Positions 46,595 through 54,611 of a stretch of DNA of 64,000 nucleotides are shown here, piece after piece; the stretch's first letter is position 1; every line of letters begins with the position of its first letter. The notes beneath the pieces are model-generated. The model saw only the letters and a list, made by a program, of their open reading frames with translations, was not told the DNA's origin and did not search any database. Origin of the DNA: Planctomycetota bacterium (GTDB lineage Bacteria > Planctomycetota > Phycisphaerae > UBA1845); assembly GCA_016200265.1 (NCBI GenBank), contig JACQFE010000012.1, forward strand, positions 117,909-181,908. The letters run 5' to 3'. Both the position numbers and the translations under genes were made by a program.

Positions 46595-46697
46595 AGCCGC
46601 GCGTGAGCAAGCTGAGGGGTTGATCGGTGTCGCGGTTTGCATCATAGCCGCGCGCGTGAGCAAGCGGAGTTTGTCCCCCCTCCTTACCAAGGAGGGG
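46595..46697 (+). repeat. REP-like repeats and a perfect hairpin before a secreted-protein gene
   Basis: Two direct copies of AGCCGCGCG(CG)TGAGCAAGC-GAG lie at 46595-46616 and 46646-46669. A perfect 9-bp hairpin follows, CCCCTCCTT-ACC-AAGGAGGGG (46677-46697), extended by further C and G runs. Both motifs are, from memory, common dispersed intergenic repeats in planctomycete and some other genomes. The hairpin lacks a T-tract. They occupy much of the 306-bp gap 46532-46837, which holds no gene. Confidence 0.65.
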
Positions 46698-46837
46698 TAG
46701 GGGGAGGTAAGTTGCAGTTCCCCAAAACCTATCCATTCGAACAGGTAGATTGAAAAAGGATGAAACTGTACACTAAAAGCCAATCGGAACCATTCGGTTT
46801 TCGGCCTCACCGTGTCTCAAAATCGGGAGGGAGAAAA

Positions 46838-49800
46838 ATGCAATCACACTTGCTGCACGGCCAGTGCGTCAGCCTGTCTGGACAACTTATTCATCGATGG
46901 CTGCGCGCAAAGTTCTCAACGACACGTGTAATCGCGATGTTGTTCAGGAATCATCTCGTTCGTTTTCCATCAAGGCTTTTGTTTGCGCAAGCAATGATGG
47001 GCGTTGCAGTCACAGTCCCGGCGATGAATTCAGTGGCTAGAGCGGAATGTCCGGGCAAATGGACTGGCGGCATTGGCGTCACCGGAATGGACAACGAGGT
47101 GTACGCCTTTGCGGTCTTCGACGATGGTAGCGGCCCGGCACTGTACGTTGGAGGGAACTTTACCACCGCCGGCGGTGTCAGCGCGAACTATATCGCCAAA
47201 TGGAACGGCTCGACTTGGTCTGCGCTAGGATCAGGAACGAACGGTGCCGTGCGGGCTCTGACGGTTTTCGACGACGGCGGCGGACTGGCCCTGTATGCCG
47301 GAGGGAGCTTCATCACCGCCGGGGGCAGCAGCGCCATCCGCATCGCCAAATGGAACGGGGCCAGTTGGTCGGCACTTGGCACTGGGGTGAACAGCACTGT
47401 CTGGGCCCTGACTGTGTTCGACGACGGCGGCGGGTCGGCCCTTTACGCCGGGGGACAATTTGACGTCGCTGGGGGTGTGAGCGCACGTGAAATCGCCAAA
47501 TGGAACGGAGCCAGCTGGTCGGCCTTGGGGACGGGGATGGACCTAGGACTCTACGCCCTTGCGGTATTCGACGACGGGAGCGGCTCGGCCTTATACGCGG
47601 CAGGTAACTTCTCCACCGCCGGCGGCGCTGCCGCCAACTACATCGCTAAATGGAGCGGTGCTAGCTGGTCGCCCCTGGGTACGGGTGTGAACATCGAGGT
47701 CCGCGCCCTTACGGTCTTCGACGACGGTGGCGGACTTGCCTTGTGCGCGGGGGGAGAATTCACCACCGCCGGGGGCATCAGCGCGAGCCGCACTGCCAAA
47801 TGGAACGGCGCAAGTTGGTCCGCCCTAGGATCGGGAATGAACGGCAATGTACTCGCTTTGGCGGTCTTCGACGACGGCAGTGGGTCAGCCTTGTACGCAG
47901 GGGGAGAATTCACCACCGCCGGGGGCATCAGCGCGAGCCGCATTGCCAAATGGGACGGCGCAAGCTGGTCCGCCCTAGGATCGGGAATGAACGGGAATGT
48001 GAACGGTCTGGCGGTCTTCAACGACGGTGGCGGGCCGGCCCTGAACGCAGGAGGCGATTTCACCGCTGCTGGGAGTGTGACTTCCAATCGGATTGCCAAG
48101 TGGAAGTTGGTTTGTCCGATCTACGTTAACGCCAACGCAACGGGAACAAATAACGGTTTAAGTTGGGCTAACGCATTCACGCGGCTGCAAGACGCGCTTG
48201 CCGCGGCCACGCCCGATGACGAAATCTGGGTTGCGGCGGGAACATATAAGCCCGATCGGGGGACGGGAATTACACTCGGCGATCGCACGGCCACGTTCCA
48301 GTTGAAAAGCGGCGTGGCCCTCTACGGCGGTTTCGCTGGTAGCGAAACGGTCCTCAGTCAGCGCAACGTGACTTTCAACGAGACGATCCTCAGCGGCGAC
48401 CTCTCTGGCAATGATGGTCCGAATTTCGCGAACTACGGTGAGAACAGCTTTCACGTGGTGACGGGAAGTAGCACCAATTCCACAGCCATCCTGGACGGAT
48501 TTACTATTACCGGCGGTAATGCAGACGGGTCAAACAACGGTGGTGGGATGCTTATCTCAAGTGGCTCTCCAACCGTTCGACAATGTTGGTTCTTCCAAAA
48601 TCGATCAACAAATAATGGGGGCGCAATCTATGTAGCCACGAGTAGCTCCCATATCGTAGATTGTCGTTTCATTGGAAACCAGGCGGACGGCGGCGGCGGC
48701 ATTTACTCCGGCGGTACTATTTTCATTTCCAATTGTTCATTTTATGGAAATTCGACGACAGGGATAGGTCCGATTGCAGGCGGAGCCGCCGTCAACGTGA
48801 GGACCTCCAGCGCAGCACTCGCAAATTGCCTAATCAGCGGTAATTCCTCGCAAGATTATGGAGGCGGGATACTTGTCTCTTCCGGCGCCAGTGCTTTTCT
48901 TCGGAATTGCACAATTGTGGCGAATATCGCCGGCAGCGCATCACGAGGAGGAGGCGTACAAGTGCATGCCGCAGGCAGCAGTATACTATTGGAAAATTGC
49001 ATTCTTTATGGCAATGTCAACGGCCAGATTGAAGGCAACGGAACTGCTACAGTCAACTACAGTCTCGTCCAAGGTGGATTTTCCGGCACCCAAAATATTG
49101 ATGAAAACCCTCTCTTCGTTGATGCAGACGGCGCTGATAACGTTACGGGCACGGAGGACGACGACTTGCGGTTAACATCTGCTTCGCCTTGCATTGACGC
49201 GGGGAGTCGGGCGGCGGTGCCGGCGGACGCGACGGATCTGGATGGTGACGGTAATACATCCGAATTGACGCCTTATGATTTGGATGGAAATCCCCGAATC
49301 CGCGACGTGCCCACAGTGGTTGACACGGGAGCAGGTGGCTTCCCGGTTGTTGATATGGGGGCATACGAATTCCAGCCGCCATTTGTAGACTGTAATCTCA
49401 ACGGCGTTGCGGACGACCTCGACATCTTAAACAACACTTCTCTTGATCTCGACCACAACGGCATTCCTGATGAGTGTGTCGATTTCATTTCCGGTTGTTT
49501 GGCAGACCCGCGCTGGAGTTGCCCCGGTAACTGGGATCTCGGCGGCATATTTCCGAACAATGCCGCGGCGACATACAGCGTGACGCTCGACAGCACGACT
49601 GACGCGGCCTGCCTCGATGTGACCGTCACCATCGACACTCTGCGAATCATTCACCAGGCATCGCTGGATATGAGCGGGATGGGCAGTTGTACAGGCGACC
49701 TGACGCTGGCTAAACCCGGCGGGCTACTGATCGAAGACAACAGCTCGCTGACTTTGGGGCCAGGGCGCACGATTCACGAGCCTGTATCACCGAGCGGTGC

Positions 49801-51265
49801 GTCACTCACGCTTCGCAATAGCGGTGCGCTGGAAGTTGACGATTCCACAATCGCGCTGACTGGTGACATGACGGTTGAGTTCGGTGGGCGCTATGAGTCC
49901 TCTCCGGGCGCAGGAACCAATGCGGCCTCACTTGCGGTGAACAACATCACTGTGCGCAGCAGCCCATCGGGGAGTTATCCGTCCGAATCGTTCGATATTT
50001 CCGGTCAGATGACAGTTATCGCGACCGGCGACTTAACCATCGACGGCACCGGTGTCACCGGATCGTGCAGCGGCGCGCTTCGAGGCGGTCATACTCCGCC
50101 GATCATTCGGGTAAGGAATCAAGGGGGAATATCTGTCACCGGAACAATGGGTATGTTCGCTGCAGCGAACTTGATCGTGAATTCGTCCAACGCCGTGACC
50201 GTTGGTGGTGATTTCAACAATCAAAGCACTCGACCCGATTGCTTCTTCTGTTCCACGGGCAAGTTCATGATGAACGGAACGACGCCTCAGGTCTTCGAAG
50301 TTGCGGCCACAGACGTGGGCACGCTGCCGGACTTGAGCACGGCTCAGTACGTCATAGGTGCTCTTGAAATTGCGGGCGGCGCGGACGTCACGTTCAGAGA
50401 TTCCTTCGATAACGACACGTCTGGTCAAGGCGCTTGCACGGAAGCACTCTACCTTGACACGCTCGTTCTCGACGCTGGTTCGACGATCACGCTCGACAAC
50501 TGCCATGTCTATTTCCAGACTCTTGTTCGCGATCCAATCGCAACCATCACGCTGCTTGGTTGCGCTGACTTGCAACAAGTCAATTGTCCGTTCACGCAGC
50601 CGGCCAGCCCGGAGCCGAATCCGATTGCCAAGAACCGCTATATCTCGTTTCTGCCGAGCAATTCAGGAATGCAAACGGCGCTTCGTGTAACGATGGTTTC
50701 GTTGCAACACCCAGATCCGCCGAATCTGCCGCAGTTTCCACCGCACAATTTCTCGGCCATTGAAGGCCAAGTTCGCTGGGTGGGAACGCCGGGCAATTGC
50801 ACGGAAACCGAGAGCCCACCCACGACGTTCAAATGCGCGAGCTTGCAGTGCACACCGCAGTATCTCGACTGGCCTGCGGCCACCGGTGGCCAGGTGCTCC
50901 ACGTCACCGGACCGGCGATCATGCCCAGCTCAACGTACAAGGTCGAAGCGATCGCCCAAAGCACCTGCGACACCAACCAGCCGTTCAATTACTCTGCGCC
51001 GCTGACCATTACCACGGCTCGCTGGGGCGACGTGGCTACACCGTTCCAAGGCCCGTTGCCGGCTCCGCTCACACAACCGAACATTGGCGACATTGCCGCC
51101 GTCGTTGACAAATTCAAGGCTGTACCGACGGCTGTCATTGTAGCTCGTGCGGATCTGAATCCCGGCATTCCGAACTTCAAGGTGGACATCTCGGACGTGG
51201 CCAACTGTGTCGATGCGTTCAAGAACATTCAATATCTGTTCGCCGGCCCGGCGGCGTGCCCGTAG
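46838..51265 (+). CDS. Giant secreted protein: seven-blade propeller, beta-helix, shared C-terminal module
   Basis: 1475 residues from an ATG at 46838 with GGGAGGGAG just upstream. A long basic N-region precedes the signal core ([16 protein letters not shown], cleavage near ARA-ECPG). Residues about 85-423 are seven repeats of exactly 50 residues (one blade: VFDDGGGxALYAGGx[14 protein letters not shown]), probably a closed seven-bladed propeller. Then comes a right-handed beta-helix (about 430-850; [34 protein letters not shown]), followed by a second beta-solenoid region (about 880-1250). The C-terminal 220 residues (from about 1257) match the module of the protein at 38851. It lies directly downstream of the module 3 HTH gene and is probably its target. 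Confidence 0.85.
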   Translation: MQSHLLHGQCVSLSGQLIHRWLRAKFSTTRVIAMLFRNHLVRFPSRLLFAQAMMGVAVTVPAMNSVARAECPGKWTGGIGVTGMDNEVYAFAVFDDGSGPALYVGGNFTTAGGVSANYIAKWNGSTWSALGSGTNGAVRALTVFDDGGGLALYAGGSFITAGGSSAIRIAKWNGASWSALGTGVNSTVWALTVFDDGGGSALYAGGQFDVAGGVSAREIAKWNGASWSALGTGMDLGLYALAVFDDGSGSALYAAGNFSTAGGAAANYIAKWSGASWSPLGTGVNIEVRALTVFDDGGGLALCAGGEFTTAGGISASRTAKWNGASWSALGSGMNGNVLALAVFDDGSGSALYAGGEFTTAGGISASRIAKWDGASWSALGSGMNGNVNGLAVFNDGGGPALNAGGDFTAAGSVTSNRIAKWKLVCPIYVNANATGTNNGLSWANAFTRLQDALAAATPDDEIWVAAGTYKPDRGTGITLGDRTATFQLKSGVALYGGFAGSETVLSQRNVTFNETILSGDLSGNDGPNFANYGENSFHVVTGSSTNSTAILDGFTITGGNADGSNNGGGMLISSGSPTVRQCWFFQNRSTNNGGAIYVATSSSHIVDCRFIGNQADGGGGIYSGGTIFISNCSFYGNSTTGIGPIAGGAAVNVRTSSAALANCLISGNSSQDYGGGILVSSGASAFLRNCTIVANIAGSASRGGGVQVHAAGSSILLENCILYGNVNGQIEGNGTATVNYSLVQGGFSGTQNIDENPLFVDADGADNVTGTEDDDLRLTSASPCIDAGSRAAVPADATDLDGDGNTSELTPYDLDGNPRIRDVPTVVDTGAGGFPVVDMGAYEFQPPFVDCNLNGVADDLDILNNTSLDLDHNGIPDECVDFISGCLADPRWSCPGNWDLGGIFPNNAAATYSVTLDSTTDAACLDVTVTIDTLRIIHQASLDMSGMGSCTGDLTLAKPGGLLIEDNSSLTLGPGRTIHEPVSPSGASLTLRNSGALEVDDSTIALTGDMTVEFGGRYESSPGAGTNAASLAVNNITVRSSPSGSYPSESFDISGQMTVIATGDLTIDGTGVTGSCSGALRGGHTPPIIRVRNQGGISVTGTMGMFAAANLIVNSSNAVTVGGDFNNQSTRPDCFFCSTGKFMMNGTTPQVFEVAATDVGTLPDLSTAQYVIGALEIAGGADVTFRDSFDNDTSGQGACTEALYLDTLVLDAGSTITLDNCHVYFQTLVRDPIATITLLGCADLQQVNCPFTQPASPEPNPIAKNRYISFLPSNSGMQTALRVTMVSLQHPDPPNLPQFPPHNFSAIEGQVRWVGTPGNCTETESPPTTFKCASLQCTPQYLDWPAATGGQVLHVTGPAIMPSSTYKVEAIAQSTCDTNQPFNYSAPLTITTARWGDVATPFQGPLPAPLTQPNIGDIAAVVDKFKAVPTAVIVARADLNPGIPNFKVDISDVANCVDAFKNIQYLFAGPAACP
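47090..48106 (+). repeat. Seven tandem 150-bp coding repeats (propeller blades)
   Basis: The period is exactly 150 bp: unit starts fall at 47090, 47240, 47390, 47540, 47690, 47840 and 47990. Units 5 and 6 are nearly identical over more than 100 bp (they share AGAATTCACCACCGCC and the following bases), which shows a recent unit duplication or conversion. The last unit is shortened. Confidence 0.9.
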
Positions 51266-51578
51266 GCGACCTCGCGAAAATTCCAACTACTTCCAAATCA
51301 AACTCCGAGAGTCACACGACCGATTACAGCGACGTGCATGCCACCGTTTCATGAATTGTGGGAACCCCGCACCTTCAGGCACTGACGCACCACTGCATAT
51401 CTCGATTGATTCTGAAGAGAAAAAATCGAAAGCATGAGGCAACGCCTTTCCGTTCTTCGCGTGTTCAATTGAAAGTCGCATTGGCGGCGAACTTGCTTCA
51501 ATGACAAGGCAGCCGGCCTCCGATGGAGGAGGCTTTAGAGCTTGGAAACGGCCGAGGCATTTATCAAGGAGAACAAAG
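51266..51578. other. Intergenic stretch between two secreted-protein genes
   Basis: 313 bp without a supported gene. An upstream extension of the next gene (from 51501) is open but has no ribosome site and no signal-like features. No repeat or terminator-type hairpin is evident. Confidence 0.4.
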
Positions 51579-52622
51579 ATGAACAAACCAAAAACATCGA
51601 TGCGGAAACTGGAAAAATGCCATGACCTCGTCGAATTGGCGATGAGGCAGAAACTGGTCACTGCATTTTCCGCCGTGGCTCTCGTGCTCGGCAGCAGAGG
51701 TTCGGCACTTGGGCAGGCATGTACATTTCCAGCGCCAAACTGTCCCAGTGCTGGGACATGCCCGACGGGGTGCGCAGTCTATTGCGACCCGACGTTCAAG
51801 CACGACGAACGTGCAGATGCTTTTTGCGGAACAAAGTGTGTCGGCGAAGCAATCAAGTGTATCGGTACGCCACTGTATACGGACGAAATGGGCGACGTGA
51901 TCCGTCTTGAGCAAGCATTTGACATGGTCAAGGGGACGGTGCGGATCCCGGCGGCAGGCAATCTTCCGCTGGCTGGAATTTCCGGCAACGCAGTATGCAC
52001 GAACAGCAACGGAATTTGCGATCCAGTGAACTTTGCAAACTGCGTGTTACCATGCCTGATGGCTGCGGGAGGGGTCGAATACACCGACCCGGCAACTGGC
52101 CTCACACTGCCCGGCCTGCCAAAGACGGGAAAAATCCAAGTAAAAGATGATCAGTACATCATTCAGCCTGGCGATGGAAGTCATATTGCAAGTCGATTCA
52201 CTTTCTTGAGCACCGATCTGTGCACGACCTGCTGTTTTAACTGCCCACAGACCTGCGAGGTCTATAGCGCCGGCGTGAGGACCTCGGTGACGACCTGCAA
52301 TGACGCCGTCTGCGAAAATGGATTGTGTGTGCCACGTGTCGGCGATGATAATGTCGCGAGTAAAGCAGGCGAGGATCGCTCACTTGGCGTGGAAGACTGT
52401 CTTCACATCCAGCCGGGTTCCGACGATCGCGTTTGCGAGCCGAGTATGTGGCCGAGTTGCATGAATTGCACTGAAGACTGCAGCCGGGCCCATATTGACG
52501 ATCTTTATTCTCATTCTTGCCACGGATCCAGCAACTGCGGAGGAGGCGACGATGGCGACGGCAGCCGCGGCGCCACGCATGGTGTCGCTTGTAGCGTTCC
52601 GCCCGGAGTGCCGTGCAGGTGA
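51579..52622 (+). CDS. Cys-rich secreted protein
   Basis: 347 residues from an ATG at 51579 with AAGGAG about 8 nt upstream. A signal peptide with an extended basic start leads into hydrophobic LVTAFSAVALVLGS and cleaves near ALG-QACT. The mature N-terminus is dense in Cys (CTFPAPNCPSAGTCPTGCAVYC, partly quoted). A beta-rich middle follows, then a second Cys-rich region (CTTCCFNCPQTCEVY, CNDAVCENGLC). The last 60 residues are Ser/Gly/Asp-rich with more Cys (SHSCHGSSNCGGGDDGDG). Its even, paired Cys suggest many disulfides in the periplasm or outside. No family is recognised. It follows the giant protein gene and may belong to the module 3 secretome. Confidence 0.65.
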   Translation: MNKPKTSMRKLEKCHDLVELAMRQKLVTAFSAVALVLGSRGSALGQACTFPAPNCPSAGTCPTGCAVYCDPTFKHDERADAFCGTKCVGEAIKCIGTPLYTDEMGDVIRLEQAFDMVKGTVRIPAAGNLPLAGISGNAVCTNSNGICDPVNFANCVLPCLMAAGGVEYTDPATGLTLPGLPKTGKIQVKDDQYIIQPGDGSHIASRFTFLSTDLCTTCCFNCPQTCEVYSAGVRTSVTTCNDAVCENGLCVPRVGDDNVASKAGEDRSLGVEDCLHIQPGSDDRVCEPSMWPSCMNCTEDCSRAHIDDLYSHSCHGSSNCGGGDDGDGSRGATHGVACSVPPGVPCR

Positions 52623-52934
52623 GATTTGGCGTGAAGGTCCGGCAAGCAGTTACAATTGCGAAATCAATCGTGGTCCACACACCAACTCGTGAAAACTTTT
52701 GGCATGACCCGGTGAAAGTATGGACAATGACGACGATTGGCTGATTGACAAAAATGCCTGAATGTGGACCCTGCGTAACTGGAAAGTTTTTTACGTCTAA
52801 TGCCCGGCAGTAGTCGAGCATGCTCGTGAGGGGACACACAACAGTTCACGCGACATCGATTGCAGAATTATGTATCCATTTCGCCCCAGAACCACCGAAG
52901 CCGTAGCCTGAATAAGAACAGAGTGCAAAGCAAA

Positions 52935-52970
52935 GCCCGCCGCGTTCCATGAACTACGGCGGGCCGTTTT
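52935..52970 (+). terminator. Hairpin terminator, probably bidirectional
   Basis: Perfect 8-bp arms GCCCGCCG (52935-52942) and CGGCGGGC (52957-52964) flank a 14-nt loop, with CGTTTT on the plus side and TTTGCTTTG on the minus side. It lies between convergent genes ending at 52622 (plus) and 53001 (minus) and fits a shared terminator. The rest of 52623-53000 (378 bp) holds nothing recognisable. Confidence 0.65.
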
Positions 52971-53000
52971 ACATGTCCAACGGTTCATCCGGTAGTCATC

Positions 53001-53705
53001 TCAGCGCTCGACGCGCGATTCCCGCTGCTTCGTCGATTGCTTTTTCTTTGTGCCACGAACCTTAGATTCGTCTTGCATGGCCGTATTCCGCTCTGCCTTC
53101 ACAATGCCTGTCATCGTTGACTTTACTTCTTCACTCACATGATGTCCGCCATTGGTCACGACTCGCCTTCCTTTCTGTTGGCCGAGCAACAGTGTCGCTC
53201 GGCAGTAATATTTTCGCAGGGTATCACGCGACCCCGCGAGGAACACACTTGCCAAAACCGCCACTCCGACGTCGGGGAGTCCACACGACACCGCCTTGCC
53301 AACCGCTGAAAATCGCCAAGCCGAATACGCAAACACCATCGCCACAAACGAATTGCCGTAGAACTGGTAATAGCGATAGTGAGTCTCGACGAGGTATTCG
53401 AGGGCTGGAAGCCGCTCCGTGAGCCTGGAGTCGTCCCATTCCGGTCGGATGAGCCCAGTACAGTGATGGAATGTGTCGATCATTGCCCAGCGAAGGGCGC
53501 TGACGGTCATTCCTGCGGCCAAGGACGCCATCGTCGAATAAAGAAAGCCGCCCAGAGAAGGGCCCGGCTCGGCCGAAAGCCACGCCGCCACCGGCGGTGA
53601 GAGCATTCCGACCCCAGCGAGGGCGATGAATCCCGGAATCCAATAGGCAATCAGAAGCCCGAAGTTTCGGGCGGACAGGTCTCCCACCAAACATCCAACA
53701 GCCAA
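53001..53705 (-). CDS. Polytopic membrane protein of unknown function
   Basis: About 234 residues; the start is uncertain (a TTG at 53705 with GGAAG upstream; a GTG 18 nt inside is possible). Hydrophobic segments: FGLLIAYWIPGFIALAGVG, GGFLYSTMASLAAGMTVSAL, SFVAMVFAYSAWRF and VGVAVLASVFLAG, giving about four membrane helices. A soluble His/Trp/Arg-rich loop (FHHCTGLIRPEWDDSRL, YLVETHYRYYQFYG) lies between helices 2 and 3. A basic tail of 60 residues follows (KKKQSTKQRESR). No family is recognised. It is divergent from an XRE regulator with which it shares an operator-like region. Confidence 0.6.
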   Translation of the reverse strand: MAVGCLVGDLSARNFGLLIAYWIPGFIALAGVGMLSPPVAAWLSAEPGPSLGGFLYSTMASLAAGMTVSALRWAMIDTFHHCTGLIRPEWDDSRLTERLPALEYLVETHYRYYQFYGNSFVAMVFAYSAWRFSAVGKAVSCGLPDVGVAVLASVFLAGSRDTLRKYYCRATLLLGQQKGRRVVTNGGHHVSEEVKSTMTGIVKAERNTAMQDESKVRGTKKKQSTKQRESRVER

Positions 53706-53743
53706 CTTCCACGGCGGCGGCCTTTCGCGATAATCCCATGAAA

Positions 53744-53784
53744 CCAGTTTGGGATCACGGGATTGTATCCTGATTCCAAACTGG
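53744..53784. promoter_or_regulatory. 13-bp inverted repeat (one mismatch) in the divergent XRE promoter
   Basis: CCAGTTTGGGATC (53744-53756) and GATTCCAAACTGG (53772-53784) are inverted copies with a single mismatch, and each arm is followed or preceded by GGGATCA. The region lies between the membrane protein gene (start 53705) and the XRE gene (start 53815). It is the natural operator site for the XRE repressor-type protein, controlling both genes. Confidence 0.65.
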
Positions 53785-53814
53785 GATCAAGCGAAATTTG
53801 GAGATTCTTTGACC

Positions 53815-54054
53815 ATGCCAACGAAGCCGCAGCACGCCAAGCGATATGCCCAGATACCCGGCTTTTTGCGCGCTTTGCGCGAGGAAGCAGGCCTTACGCA
53901 ACGCCAACTGGCTGAGAGGATGCGACAGCCCCAATCCTGGGTGCACAAGTCCGAAACCGGCCTCCGCCGCGTGGACGTGGCCGAGTTTTGCGATTGGTGC
54001 CAGGCTTGCGGCGTGAAGGCGGAAAGCGGTATCCGCCGTTTTCTTGCGGACTGA
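53815..54054 (+). CDS. Small XRE-family HTH regulator
   Basis: 79 residues from an ATG at 53815, GGAG about 11 nt upstream. The whole protein is one Cro/C1-type HTH: FLRALREEAGLTQRQLAERM, RQPQSWVHKSETGLRRV, DVAEFCDWCQACGV. Such small proteins are usually repressors of mobile-element or toxin-type genes. It is divergent from the membrane protein gene and 140 bp before a conserved mobile-element gene. Palindromes on both sides (53744-53784 and 54142-54163) are candidate binding sites, but they differ in sequence. Confidence 0.82.
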   Translation: MPTKPQHAKRYAQIPGFLRALREEAGLTQRQLAERMRQPQSWVHKSETGLRRVDVAEFCDWCQACGVKAESGIRRFLAD

Positions 54055-54141
54055 GGCCGGCCCGGTCGCCCGCTCCTGCGCGTCCCTATCGCTGGCTCGT
54101 TCCCAAACAAAGTCTCACACCACCCCAAACAGTGTTTGCTT

Positions 54142-54163
54142 TAGTGCCAAAGTTGTGGCACTA
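54142..54163. promoter_or_regulatory. Perfect 8-bp palindrome before a small mobile-element gene
   Basis: TAGTGCCA (54142-54149), spacer AAGTTG, TGGCACTA (54156-54163). It lies 30 bp before the ATG at 54194, within the expected promoter. A repressor operator is the likely role; a short RNA hairpin in the leader is the alternative. Confidence 0.6.
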
Positions 54164-54193
54164 TGGCCCGTGAAACATACCAAGGAGGTGCTT

Positions 54194-54448
54194 ATGGATC
54201 ATGAAACTCATAAACCCATTCAGACTTTCCGCGAGGGAGCGATCGGCGTGTCCATCTGGAAGCGCACGGGCAGAAACGGCTCATTCTACGACTTCACGTT
54301 GAGTCGGTCCTACAAGAAGAGTGACACGGAGGCCGGCTATGCGCTGAATTTTCACGAGGACAATGAGAGGGCTCTTGTGGCCGTCATCGGCCAGGCAGCG
54401 TCGTTCATTCGGGACCAAGGTGAGAAGGAAACGAAGAGAGCCGCCTAG
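54194..54448 (+). CDS. Small conserved mobile-element protein (paralogue 3 of 3)
   Basis: 84 residues from an ATG at 54194 with a full AAGGAGGTG ribosome site. It is clearly homologous to the protein at 28199: IQTFREGAIGVSIWKRTGRN, FYDFTLSRSYKKS, HEDNERALVAVIGQAASFI. The similarity of genes 26 kb apart suggests both accessory blocks belong to one element. It probably forms a small beta sheet plus helix; single-strand DNA binding is a guess. The big methylase-helicase gene follows. Confidence 0.7.
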   Translation: MDHETHKPIQTFREGAIGVSIWKRTGRNGSFYDFTLSRSYKKSDTEAGYALNFHEDNERALVAVIGQAASFIRDQGEKETKRAA

Positions 54449-54611
54449 GCCGTTCCTCGCAGCATCGACATGGCGCCCCTTTGCGTCGCTTCTGAACTAC
54501 TCGTTTCCGTCGCGGCGCTTGGACGTCAGTCCGAGCCATCGGCAAGGGTGTCCCACCCGACACCTAGACTGTCGTTTGCCCGTTGCGGGACACATCGCCC
54601 CCCGGATCCCA

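Noticed and set aside
47090..48106. Regular 150-bp repeats considered as a CRISPR-like array
   Set aside because: The period is a multiple of three, the whole unit is coding and conserved, and there are no variable spacers between short repeats.
52237..52839. Open frame of 200 codons on the minus strand
   Set aside because: It is Arg-rich with no domain and overlaps the Cys-rich secreted protein gene, which has a ribosome site and a signal peptide.
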